Below, piece after piece: positions 1 through 5,495 of a stretch of 7,426 bases of DNA. The stretch is from Candidatus Aenigmatarchaeota archaeon (GTDB taxonomy: Archaea > Aenigmatarchaeota > Aenigmatarchaeia > QMZP01 > QMZT01): the NCBI GenBank assembly GCA_030634615.1, contig DAOWAL010000060.1:1-7426 (forward strand), given 5' to 3'. The notes under the pieces are model-generated. The model made no database searches and had not been told where the DNA came from. It saw only the letters and a list, made by a program, of their open reading frames with translations. How positions within the stretch are numbered: position 1 is the first letter of the stretch; each line of letters opens with the position of its first letter. The translations under genes were made by a program, and so were the position numbers.

Positions 1-1
1 A

Positions 2-31
2 AAAAGAGAGACAAAGATAACAAAAAGATAG
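2..31 (+). CDS. C-terminal end of an upstream gene, possibly PDCD5-family DNA-binding protein (partial)
   Basis: Reading from position 2 gives the nine residues KRETKITKR followed by a TAG stop at 29-31. A basic tail of this kind (R-E-x-K-I near the end) resembles the C-terminus of archaeal PDCD5/TFAR19-family proteins, and the PDCD5 gene commonly sits directly upstream of rpl39e in archaea. Only nine codons are visible, and the purine-rich DNA would give a basic peptide in other frames too. For example, the frame from position 1 reads a Lys-rich peptide to a TGA at 34-36. The identification rests mainly on gene-order knowledge and is tentative. Confidence 0.35.
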   Translation, partial: KRETKITKR

Positions 32-41
32 GTTGATAATA

Positions 42-212
42 ATGAGCAGAAATAAAACAGGCGGAAAGAAGTTAAGACTTGCTGCAAGAGGTAAGCTAAG
101 GTCAGCTCCAAGATGGGCTGATATAAAGAAGTTTGGTCTTAAAAGAGCCAGATCCAAAAGAATTCGTGTCAGAACAAAGGACTGGAGAAGAGGATCCGGA
201 CTAAAGGTTTAA
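42..212 (+). CDS. rpl39e: Large ribosomal subunit protein eL39
   Basis: This 56-residue, strongly basic protein is eL39, a small protein of the archaeal and eukaryotic 50S/60S subunit that lies along the nascent-peptide exit tunnel. The two ends carry the family hallmarks: MSRNK followed by GKKLRLA at the N-terminus, and DWRRGSGLKV at residues 47-56, matching the usual WRR-x-x-LKV ending. The middle (residues 20-45) is more divergent and the protein is about five residues longer than the usual 50-51. The ATG at 42 follows AGGTTGAT (30-37), a near match to the archaeal Shine-Dalgarno AGGTGAT. The rpl31e reading frame follows within ten bases. There is no ambiguity about the family despite the short length. 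Confidence 0.93.
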   Translation: MSRNKTGGKKLRLAARGKLRSAPRWADIKKFGLKRARSKRIRVRTKDWRRGSGLKV

Positions 213-221
213 GTGATTTTG

Positions 222-641
222 ATGGCAGAAACGATTGAGAGATTATATACAATTCCACTCAGGAAGGAATGGTTAAAGGAACCCAGGGCACAAAGAACAA
301 AGCGTTCTGTCAGAACAGTCAGAGTATTTATCAAAAAACACACAAAAGCAGATGTAATAAAGATCTCAAAAGGTGTTAACGAGTTAATATTTTCACACGG
401 TTTCAAAAAGCCACCTGCAAAAATAAAGGTCGAAGTGCATGGAGACAAAAGCAGAGTTGATGTAAAGATCCCCGGTGAAGTCATAATTAAAAAGAAAGAA
501 GAAAAGAAATCAGGAATCGAAGGGCTTAAAGATCGATTTGCAGGAAAAACAGGTGAAGATAAGAAAGAAATCCTCAAAAACGCAATTCAGGATAAAATAA
601 AAGAAGAAACCACAAACGAAAAAGTAAAACAGGCTCTTTAA
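222..641 (+). CDS. rpl31e: Large ribosomal subunit protein eL31 with long charged C-terminal extension
   Basis: The N-terminal ~85 residues are a clear eL31, a protein near the exit of the peptide tunnel in archaeal and eukaryotic large subunits. The opening ERLYTIPLRKEWLK, the basic RAQRTKRSVRTVRVFIKKH segment and a VDVKIPGE ending of the core are all visible. The product is 139 residues, against about 85-95 for the family. The surplus is a C-terminal extension of about 50 residues rich in Lys and Glu, predicted helical. The ATG at 222 is chosen because it gives the usual MAE... start with AGTGAT (212-217) just upstream. A GTG at 213 directly abutting the rpl39e stop would add three residues. 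Translation ends at TAA TAA (639-644). In the same frame, 23 further Glu/Lys-rich codons follow before the next stop (see the separate entry). It is probably cotranscribed with rpl39e. Confidence 0.92.
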   Translation: MAETIERLYTIPLRKEWLKEPRAQRTKRSVRTVRVFIKKHTKADVIKISKGVNELIFSHGFKKPPAKIKVEVHGDKSRVDVKIPGEVIIKKKEEKKSGIEGLKDRFAGKTGEDKKEILKNAIQDKIKEETTNEKVKQAL

Positions 642-644
642 TAA

Positions 645-716
645 GTCCAGAAACAGGAATCGGAAGAAACAGAAGAAGCCAAGAAAGAAGAGAAACCAAA
701 AGAAGAAAAGAAGTAA
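645..716 (+). other. In-frame Glu/Lys-rich continuation of eL31 beyond two tandem stop codons
   Basis: Directly after the TAA TAA that ends rpl31e, the same frame reads 23 sense codons: VQKQESEETEEAKKE, then another short Lys/Glu run, ending at a TAA at 714-716. The composition is like the acidic/basic tails found on many archaeal ribosomal proteins and continues the style of the eL31 extension before the stops. It lacks its own start codon. It is most simply a relic of a longer tail, a read-through extension, or purine-rich leader DNA that happens to read this way. The other two frames give Arg/Lys-rich peptides, which look less natural. Confidence 0.4.
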
Positions 717-730
717 GCCTTTTTCTCAGA

Positions 731-738
731 TTTAATAA
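731..738 (+). promoter_or_regulatory. Probable TATA box (box A) for the aIF6 gene
   Basis: The sequence TTTAATAA is centred about 27 bp upstream of the chosen ATG at 762. That is the spacing expected if transcription starts at or beside the start codon, giving a leaderless message. It follows the last stop of the rpl31e frame, so aIF6 may be transcribed separately as well as from upstream. The call rests on consensus and position only, in a very AT-rich background. Confidence 0.4.
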
Positions 739-761
739 ACATATTGCAATTATTATATGGT

Positions 762-1421
762 ATGATATTTTCAAAGTTGGATTTTCAGAAAAATGCAAAC
801 ATAGGGCTATTCTCATTAGCAACTGATAAATTCGCTCTGGGCAACAGATTTATCGAAAAAAACGATAAACAAATAATGGAAAAAGTCCTCAAAGTACCTG
901 TTTATCAGATAAGCGCACTCGGGACAGGGCTTATAGGTATTTTTGCAGCTGCAAATTCCAAAGGAATTATAATCTCAGACAGGATTTACAATGAGGAAAT
1001 AGAGGAAATTCAGAGAAACTTCGATGTTTTGGTCTTAGAAACAAAGCACACTGCATTTGGAAATCTCATACTTGCAAACGATACGGGATGCATAATTTCA
1101 CAAGATCTCAAAAAACACAAAAATGACATACGTGACTTCTTCGGCGTTGATACAAGGGTTGGTACAATTGGCGGCATGGATCTTGTAGGATCTCTTGGTG
1201 TATGCAATTCCAAAGGTTGCATTGTGCATAAAGCAATAACAGACAAAGAAAAGAAGCTCATAGAAAAGATACTTGATGTTAATGTTTTTCCGGGCAGCGT
1301 AAATTTCGGTAATCCATGGGTAAAATCAGGAGTCATAGTCAATACAAACGGTTTTATTGTCGGTGACCAGACAACCGGGCCTGAGATGGGTATAGCATCA
1401 GAAGCATTTGGGTTTGTTTAA
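762..1421 (+). CDS. eif6: Translation initiation factor 6 (aIF6)
   Basis: aIF6 binds the large ribosomal subunit at the subunit interface and prevents premature joining with the small subunit; in archaea it is a monomeric cytosolic protein. The 219 residues match the family length of about 220-230. Five pseudo-symmetric repeats of the pentein fold are visible, each with an N-x-x-G type turn: around NIGLF (13-17), FAAANSKGIIISD (61-73), FGNLILANDTGCIIS (99-113), GSLGVCNSKGCIV (143-155) and GVIVNTNGFIVGD (190-202). The ATG at 762 is preferred over an in-frame TTG at 744 because the family begins a few residues before the first strand and because a TATA-like element sits at leaderless spacing. 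It completes the eL39-eL31-aIF6 string common in archaea. The next gene is convergent, so the string ends here. Confidence 0.93.
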   Translation: MIFSKLDFQKNANIGLFSLATDKFALGNRFIEKNDKQIMEKVLKVPVYQISALGTGLIGIFAAANSKGIIISDRIYNEEIEEIQRNFDVLVLETKHTAFGNLILANDTGCIISQDLKKHKNDIRDFFGVDTRVGTIGGMDLVGSLGVCNSKGCIVHKAITDKEKKLIEKILDVNVFPGSVNFGNPWVKSGVIVNTNGFIVGDQTTGPEMGIASEAFGFV

Positions 1422-1447
1422 ATCTCTCTCGAGGTTTTACATTATTT

Positions 1448-1861
1448 TCATGATAGAAATTCTTTAATTTCTTTTATTATTTTTTTACATCTTTCTATAG
1501 CCTGTTTTGCTGTTTCAAAATCCATTCTGTTTCCATAATATGTCAAGGAATTTCTTTTGTACCGTAAATCGTCAAACACTCTGTATAAATCGTCCCTTTT
1601 TAGGATATCTCTTAAATAATACCCAAGACAGAGATGATTTAATATCTTATACCCCCTTTTAACAACCAATGCCTGCAATAATTCTAGCAAAGACGTATAA
1701 TAATCTTCGAATACGAAATTACAGTTTTTCTCATCTATTTCTTTTATGATGTTTACCCTTTCTTCTGCTGTCTCAATTAAAGAATTTGCTCTTCCTATGT
1801 CCGGGGAAACTTCTTTTGCAGAGTTATTTTCAATACATTCGTCCCATGAAGATTCTTTCAT
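1448..1861 (-). CDS. HEPN domain protein (HepT-like), toxin partner of the adjacent nucleotidyltransferase
   Basis: This 137-residue helical protein looks like a HEPN domain of the HepT type. Such proteins are typically RNases whose activity is controlled by a partner minimal nucleotidyltransferase. The diagnostic region is FDDLRYKRNSLTYYG at residues 96-110. R103-N104 starts an R-x4 motif, but the position usually held by the catalytic histidine (R-x4-6-H) is tyrosine (Y108), followed by Y109-G110. A YYTSLLELLQALVVKRGYK segment (54-72) forms the conserved first helices. Its ATG overlaps the stop of the upstream nucleotidyltransferase as ATGA. A full GGAGGT Shine-Dalgarno lies six bases upstream, inside the neighbour's last codons, so the two are translationally coupled. 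Family membership is well supported. Whether it is an active toxin is an inference, weakened by the missing histidine. Confidence 0.8.
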   Translation of the reverse strand: MKESSWDECIENNSAKEVSPDIGRANSLIETAEERVNIIKEIDEKNCNFVFEDYYTSLLELLQALVVKRGYKILNHLCLGYYLRDILKRDDLYRVFDDLRYKRNSLTYYGNRMDFETAKQAIERCKKIIKEIKEFLS

Positions 1862-2391
1862 TTGAATACCTCCATGTAATTATTCAATGTGATGCCGTTT
1901 ATAATGTTATTTGCCAAATGAGTATTTTGAATTTTTGTTATATTATCGTACTTGAATATCTGAATTTTCCTTTGGAGTAGTCTTTCAAATTTTCCTAAAT
2001 TGATACTTTTTTTAGATGGAGTTTCTATGTATAAATCTATGTCACTGTTTTCTGTATCTTCTCCTTTCACGTAAGATCCGAAAAGGACAATCACGGGATT
2101 GCTTAAGGTTTTTTTTATATAATCCAAAAGACCTGAATTATGAATTTGTTTTATGTTAAAAAGTCTTTTTTCCAATAAATACACTTCATTTGCGTTGTCG
2201 GCGGCATAGAAAATGACATTCCCTATTTTTAATGTTTTTAAAATTCCTTCCCGTTCTGACTCTTTACAATATCTAATCACTGAGGGCAATGGGAGTTTTA
2301 ACGTTCTTTCTATTTCCCTAACTCTGAGCTTTGAAGTTGGATATATGAAGAAGTACTCCTTAATCGTTTCTTTGATATCTTTTCTTTTCAT
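1858..2391 (-). CDS. Minimal nucleotidyltransferase (MNT/MntA-like) with N-terminal winged helix-turn-helix
   Basis: The 177 residues hold two parts. Residues ~5-65 look like a winged helix-turn-helix, with LRVREIERTLKLPLPSVIRY as the helix-turn-helix and GILKTLKIGNVIFY as the wing. Residues ~85-177 form a Pol-beta-type minimal nucleotidyltransferase. Its signature GSYVKGEDTENSDID (105-119) fits GS-x10-D-x-D exactly, with D117 and D119 as metal ligands. The strand where a third acidic ligand is usual reads RKIQIF (141-146), placing Gln144 there. The ending LANNIINGITLNNYMEVF is typical of an archaeal subfamily. MntA-type enzymes AMPylate and silence their HEPN partner, which here is the next gene (ATGA overlap). 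The fused DNA-binding domain suggests it also represses its own promoter. The domain calls are confident; antitoxin action and autoregulation are inferred. Confidence 0.85.
   Translation of the reverse strand: MKRKDIKETIKEYFFIYPTSKLRVREIERTLKLPLPSVIRYCKESEREGILKTLKIGNVIFYAADNANEVYLLEKRLFNIKQIHNSGLLDYIKKTLSNPVIVLFGSYVKGEDTENSDIDLYIETPSKKSINLGKFERLLQRKIQIFKYDNITKIQNTHLANNIINGITLNNYMEVFK
1868..1873 (-). promoter_or_regulatory. Strong Shine-Dalgarno site for the HEPN gene
   Basis: On the minus strand the hexamer GGAGGT stands six bases before the HEPN ATG. It lies within the final codons (MEVF) of the nucleotidyltransferase gene. It is a complete match to the anti-Shine-Dalgarno core and is the strongest ribosome binding site in the window, where most first-in-operon genes appear leaderless. 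It fixes the HEPN start at 1861. Confidence 0.75.
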
Positions 2392-2403
2392 ATGATAATA
2401 TAT

Positions 2404-2419
2404 AATATCAATTGATATT
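2404..2419. repeat. 16-bp perfect palindrome in the MNT/HEPN promoter, candidate operator
   Basis: AATATCAATTGATATT reads identically on both strands and lies between the MNT start codon and its TATA box, overlapping the latter by four bases. A further half-site-like TGATAA (2393-2398) makes an imperfect dyad with ATATCA (2405-2410), so three related half-sites are packed next to the start. The placement would block TBP or polymerase access if bound. The natural candidate ligand is the winged helix of the nucleotidyltransferase itself. AT-rich DNA produces short palindromes by chance, but 16 bp with a precise position is less easily dismissed. Confidence 0.5.
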
Positions 2420-2423
2420 TAAA
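2416..2423 (-). promoter_or_regulatory. TATA box (box A) for the MNT/HEPN operon
   Basis: On the minus strand the element is TTTAAATA, an excellent archaeal box A. It ends 25 bp before the A of the nucleotidyltransferase ATG, so the transcript would be leaderless or nearly so. It lies in the 76-bp gap after the propeller gene and gives the toxin-antitoxin pair its own promoter. It shares four bases with the 16-bp palindrome. Confidence 0.6.
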
Positions 2424-2462
2424 GTTATCGATTTATTATTTGAGAGACATTAGTAACTCTAG

Positions 2463-2476
2463 TACAATTAATTGTA
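2463..2476. repeat. 14-bp palindrome across the propeller gene stop codon
   Basis: TACAATTAATTGTA is a perfect inverted repeat with no loop that spans the last codons and TAA stop of the propeller gene. It is not followed by a clear T-run on the minus strand, so it does not look like a classical terminator. It may be chance in AT-rich DNA or a protein-binding site at the gene boundary. Confidence 0.3.
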
Positions 2477-3748
2477 ATCATTTTTTATTTTGTAAGCATC
2501 GGAACCAGACGAATACTCGCTTTTAGATATATAAACATTATCAACTATGTCAACTTCTGGTATATGAGAATAATCTCTACTTATACTAGTTTCTTGGTCA
2601 TCATTTGTTACTCCCTTACCGGTTATAATTGTAACCAAACCGATCTCGCTGTGATCTGTTACCTTTTCTTTTGAAGGCCCACCGCCTGTCTTGAACTTCC
2701 ATATTAGTTTTCCAGTTTCTGGATCAAGATTGTATAAATAACAATTCCATGATCCTGTCACGAGCTTCCCTTCTTTTATCTGTGGTCCTAACCAGCATGG
2801 TCCATCTGTGACGAATTTCCATAATATATTTCCCTGTCGATCAAAGCAAACCAATATTCCTCTTTTGTAAGTGTCTTCTCCACCACCAACGTAAATCTTA
2901 TCATTGTAAACGCATGTGTGTGAACTATGAGTGTTGTATCCTAGTTTCTTCACCCATAACTCCTTTCCATTGGAAATGTCAATTGCATGGAACCCGTCTT
3001 TCGCGCCGAAATACAGGACATTTCCATCAGTTTCTCCGCATGTCATAGCCCCTCTTCCGCATCGGAATCGCCAAATTTCCTTCCCACTATGCCTGTTTAA
3101 ACAGTACATGTTAAAGTCCCATGAACCGAAAAATATCTTATCATCCTTTATGTTCATAGGAGCTATACTACCGATTGAGCCGCCTGTCCTGAATCTCCAA
3201 ATCTCCTTTCCGGTTTCAAAATCTAAGCAGTACAAACAGCCGTCATAGCTTCCTATGTAAACTTTCCCCTCCTTTATTGACGGAATTGAAACTATTTTTT
3301 CACCTGTTCGAAACCTCCATAATTCGTTCCCATTCATATCAAGGCAGTAAACGTAAAAGTCCCGTGAGCCAAATACTATTTTCCCTTTTTCGTGAGCGAT
3401 TCCTGAAACAAGCTTATCTCCTGTTTTAAACTTCCATTCGAGTTTCTTTGTTTTCTTGTTTATTGCATATAGATAACCGTCGTATGATCCGAAGAATACG
3501 ATATTGTCCACAACAACAGGGTGATAATTACCAGCACAACCACCGGATTTGAACTTCCATATCTCCTTTCCGGTTTCAATATCCAAAGCATAAAGGAAAT
3601 AATTGTCGCAGCCGAAATATACGACTCCTTCATCGATCACGGGTAAGCATGCAATACTCCCTCCATATTCGTGATCCCAGACGAGAGAATATATTTTGTT
3701 AAACCCAAAATCTGAAATTTCAAGATCAAAATCTTTCTCAAAATCCAT
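2468..3748 (-). CDS. PQQ-like repeat beta-propeller protein, cytosolic, eight repeats
   Basis: The 426 residues consist mainly of eight PQQ-type repeats of 39-45 residues. Each runs roughly V-Y/F-F-G-S-x-D-G-x-L-Y-x-L-D-x-x-T-G-K-E-I-W-K-F-K-T-G-G. The tryptophans fall at 64, 105, 144, 184, 226, 265, 310 and 350, with an additional N-terminal W24 that may supply a closing strand. An eight-bladed propeller is expected. There is no signal peptide and no transmembrane segment, so it should act in the cytoplasm, unlike quinoprotein dehydrogenases or BamB. No dehydrogenase catalytic region is visible, so it is more likely a binding scaffold than an enzyme. It has 13 cysteines, with C135, C174, C216 and C301 at equivalent positions of four repeats. 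A polar tail of about 70 residues follows. It begins 28 bp after the PEPCK stop, with only a weak AT-rich element upstream, and may share that transcript. The function is unknown. Confidence 0.85.
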   Translation of the reverse strand: MDFEKDFDLEISDFGFNKIYSLVWDHEYGGSIACLPVIDEGVVYFGCDNYFLYALDIETGKEIWKFKSGGCAGNYHPVVVDNIVFFGSYDGYLYAINKKTKKLEWKFKTGDKLVSGIAHEKGKIVFGSRDFYVYCLDMNGNELWRFRTGEKIVSIPSIKEGKVYIGSYDGCLYCLDFETGKEIWRFRTGGSIGSIAPMNIKDDKIFFGSWDFNMYCLNRHSGKEIWRFRCGRGAMTCGETDGNVLYFGAKDGFHAIDISNGKELWVKKLGYNTHSSHTCVYNDKIYVGGGEDTYKRGILVCFDRQGNILWKFVTDGPCWLGPQIKEGKLVTGSWNCYLYNLDPETGKLIWKFKTGGGPSKEKVTDHSEIGLVTIITGKGVTNDDQETSISRDYSHIPEVDIVDNVYISKSEYSSGSDAYKIKNDYN

Positions 3749-3776
3749 TCTTAAAATAGAACTTAGAGTTTTTAAT

Positions 3777-5435
3777 TCATTTACCAGGGCACACTTTTTC
3801 GATTTCTTTGTCTATGTTGTTGTCGCTGTACTCGTGATCAAAAAATTCTGCAAAGTCATTTGCTATTTTCCTTGCTCGCTTGTCGTATGCTTCTTTATCT
3901 TTCCAGTCGTTTTTTGGATTCAGAATATCAGATGGTACACCTGGACAGGTTTTGGGAACCATTAAATGAAAAATTTCATCTTTTCGATATTCAACATTTT
4001 TCAATTTGCCACTAAGTGCAGCTCTTACTATTGTTCTTGTGACATCTATATCCATTCTCTTACCAATACCGTATGGTCCTCCTTCCCAACCGGTATCGAT
4101 TAGATAGACATCTGCTCTGTGCTTTTTGATCCTTTGACCAAGAAGTTCTGCATAATCTTCGGGATTTCTTGGCATGAACGGTTCACCAAAAAACCTTGAA
4201 AATGTACTTTTCGGTTCGACTATACCGGTTTCAGTACCGGCAAGTTTACTCGTATAACCCATTAAAAACCACAGCATTGCTTGGTTCTCGGTCAACTTTG
4301 ATATTGGTGGAAGAACACCGTTGGCGTCTGCTGTCAGAAATATTATTGTTTTTGGGTGATTGCCCATGGATGATTCTTTTACGTTGCTCAGACGGTCAAG
4401 CAAATATGAACCTCTTGAATTTGGTGTTAAACTTTTATCTTTGAAATCGAATGTCCCGTCAGGATACATCATCGCGTTTTCAACAATCACGCCATGCTTT
4501 CTGTAATCTGCCTTGTGCATTATCGACTTGTATATTTCAGGTTCTTTTTCCGGATCTAAGTTTATTAGTTTTGCATAGCATCCATATTCAAAGTTAGCAA
4601 TGCCATCATCGCTCCAACCATGTTCGTCATCGCCAAGAAGGGCTCTGTTTGGATCTGCTGATAATGTAGTTTTTCCAGTTCCGGAAAGTCCAAGGAATAA
4701 TGCAATATCTCCCCTCTCTCCTTCGTTTGCAGAGCAATGTAATGGTAAAATTCCTTTTTCAGGGAGTATATAATTCATGCATGTAAACATTAATTTTTTA
4801 ACAGTACCGCAATATGCAGAACCATAAACAAGACCAATATTTTTATCAAAATCCATTACTATTGCCATGTCAGATGTTTTTTTGGTCTTTTCAGAAACCC
4901 TTAATTTTCCTGTATATTTATCCGCGTTTACCTTCTCGTATGGCAGAACAATTATTGTAAACTTCCTGTTTGAAAAAATACTTTTTTCAATACCTTTTGG
5001 AATGTCTCTAAACATGGTGCATGTAAAAAGTGATGTGAGTGCCCTATCAGTGACAGTTTTGACAGTGACCGCGTATGATACATCTGCTCCAACTGATCTG
5101 TCTGTTACATATATTGACTTTTTCTTTCCAAGCACATGTAATGCATCTTTCAGTAACATATCAAATGTTTCCGGATCAATTGGTATGCTGCTTGGTGAAT
5201 CCCAGTCTATATTTTTCTCGGTTTCTGATCTTTTAACAATGTATGTATCTTTCGGACTTCTTCCGGTTGATTCTGGGGGTGTTCTTATAGACAGTGCTCC
5301 GTTTTTAGAAATAAGTGCTTCATCATTTTTTACAACATCTTCTATGAGTTTTTCCCTATCTGGATTTTTTATAACATTTCCATGTTTTTCCAAAAGATTG
5401 TTCAATTCATTTTCAAGATTCAATATACCACCCAC
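3777..5435 (-). CDS. pckA: Phosphoenolpyruvate carboxykinase (ATP)
   Basis: This 552-residue protein is an ATP-dependent PEP carboxykinase, which interconverts oxaloacetate plus ATP with PEP, CO2 and ADP. It works in gluconeogenesis or, in reverse, anaplerosis. All family landmarks are present: TGRSPKDTYIV (57-67) with substrate-binding R59; YCGTVKKLMF (208-217) with the paired lysines; LPLHCSAN (230-237) with the metal-binding histidine H233; the P-loop GLSGTGKTTLS (249-259); LLGDDEHGW (267-275) with metal-binding aspartates; NSRGSY (339-344) with R341; LTADANGVLPP (367-377); and GTETGI (400-405). The length fits the ATP family (about 530-550), not the ~600-residue GTP family. The start shown is GTG at 5435. 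A TTG at 5423, preceded by GGTGGT, is an alternative that loses four residues. It is divergent from truD and is followed by the propeller gene after 28 bp. Its source may be bacterial, but that needs a tree. Confidence 0.95.
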   Translation of the reverse strand: MGGILNLENELNNLLEKHGNVIKNPDREKLIEDVVKNDEALISKNGALSIRTPPESTGRSPKDTYIVKRSETEKNIDWDSPSSIPIDPETFDMLLKDALHVLGKKKSIYVTDRSVGADVSYAVTVKTVTDRALTSLFTCTMFRDIPKGIEKSIFSNRKFTIIVLPYEKVNADKYTGKLRVSEKTKKTSDMAIVMDFDKNIGLVYGSAYCGTVKKLMFTCMNYILPEKGILPLHCSANEGERGDIALFLGLSGTGKTTLSADPNRALLGDDEHGWSDDGIANFEYGCYAKLINLDPEKEPEIYKSIMHKADYRKHGVIVENAMMYPDGTFDFKDKSLTPNSRGSYLLDRLSNVKESSMGNHPKTIIFLTADANGVLPPISKLTENQAMLWFLMGYTSKLAGTETGIVEPKSTFSRFFGEPFMPRNPEDYAELLGQRIKKHRADVYLIDTGWEGGPYGIGKRMDIDVTRTIVRAALSGKLKNVEYRKDEIFHLMVPKTCPGVPSDILNPKNDWKDKEAYDKRARKIANDFAEFFDHEYSDNNIDKEIEKVCPGK

Positions 5436-5464
5436 TATTTAATATTGTGCTTCCTAAGTTGAAA

Positions 5465-5476
5465 TATTAATATAAA
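5465..5476. promoter_or_regulatory. Shared TATA element of the divergent pckA/truD promoters
   Basis: The core ATTAATATAAAT sits in the 60-bp gap between the divergent pckA and truD genes. On the plus strand it is centred about 25 bp before the truD ATG (5496), consistent with a leaderless truD message. On the minus strand it reads ATTTATATTAAT and would place a transcript start near 5445, giving pckA a short leader of roughly ten bases. Part of it, ATATTAAT with flanking bases at 5464-5473, is palindromic, so one element could serve both directions. The call is based on position and consensus only. Confidence 0.4.
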
Positions 5477-5495
5477 TCTAATATAAAGATTTTTT

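Noticed and set aside
209..577. Open frame on the minus strand over rpl31e with hydrophobic stretches
   Set aside because: It is the complement of the Lys/Glu-rich eL31 codons, which gives Phe/Leu/Ser codons; the plus-strand gene is certain.
645..716. Separate small gene in the purine-rich stretch after rpl31e
   Set aside because: No ATG, GTG or TTG opens the frame after the stops; a link to the eL31 frame explains it better.
1422..1447. Possible terminator between the convergent aIF6 and HEPN genes
   Set aside because: Only short T-runs and the 6-bp palindrome CTCGAG are present; no convincing stem or long T tract on either strand.
2392..2467. Non-coding RNA or tRNA in the gap between propeller and nucleotidyltransferase
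   Set aside because: The 76 bp are AT-rich with promoter-like elements but no cloverleaf, T-loop signature or stable GC stem.
2468..3748. PQQ-dependent alcohol or glucose dehydrogenase
   Set aside because: There is no signal peptide, no catalytic calcium-site region and only ~426 residues; only the structural propeller repeats are shared.
4867..5442. 191-codon open frame on the plus strand across the 5' part of pckA
   Set aside because: It is the antisense of a strongly conserved PEPCK region; its Ser/Phe-rich product matches no recognisable family.
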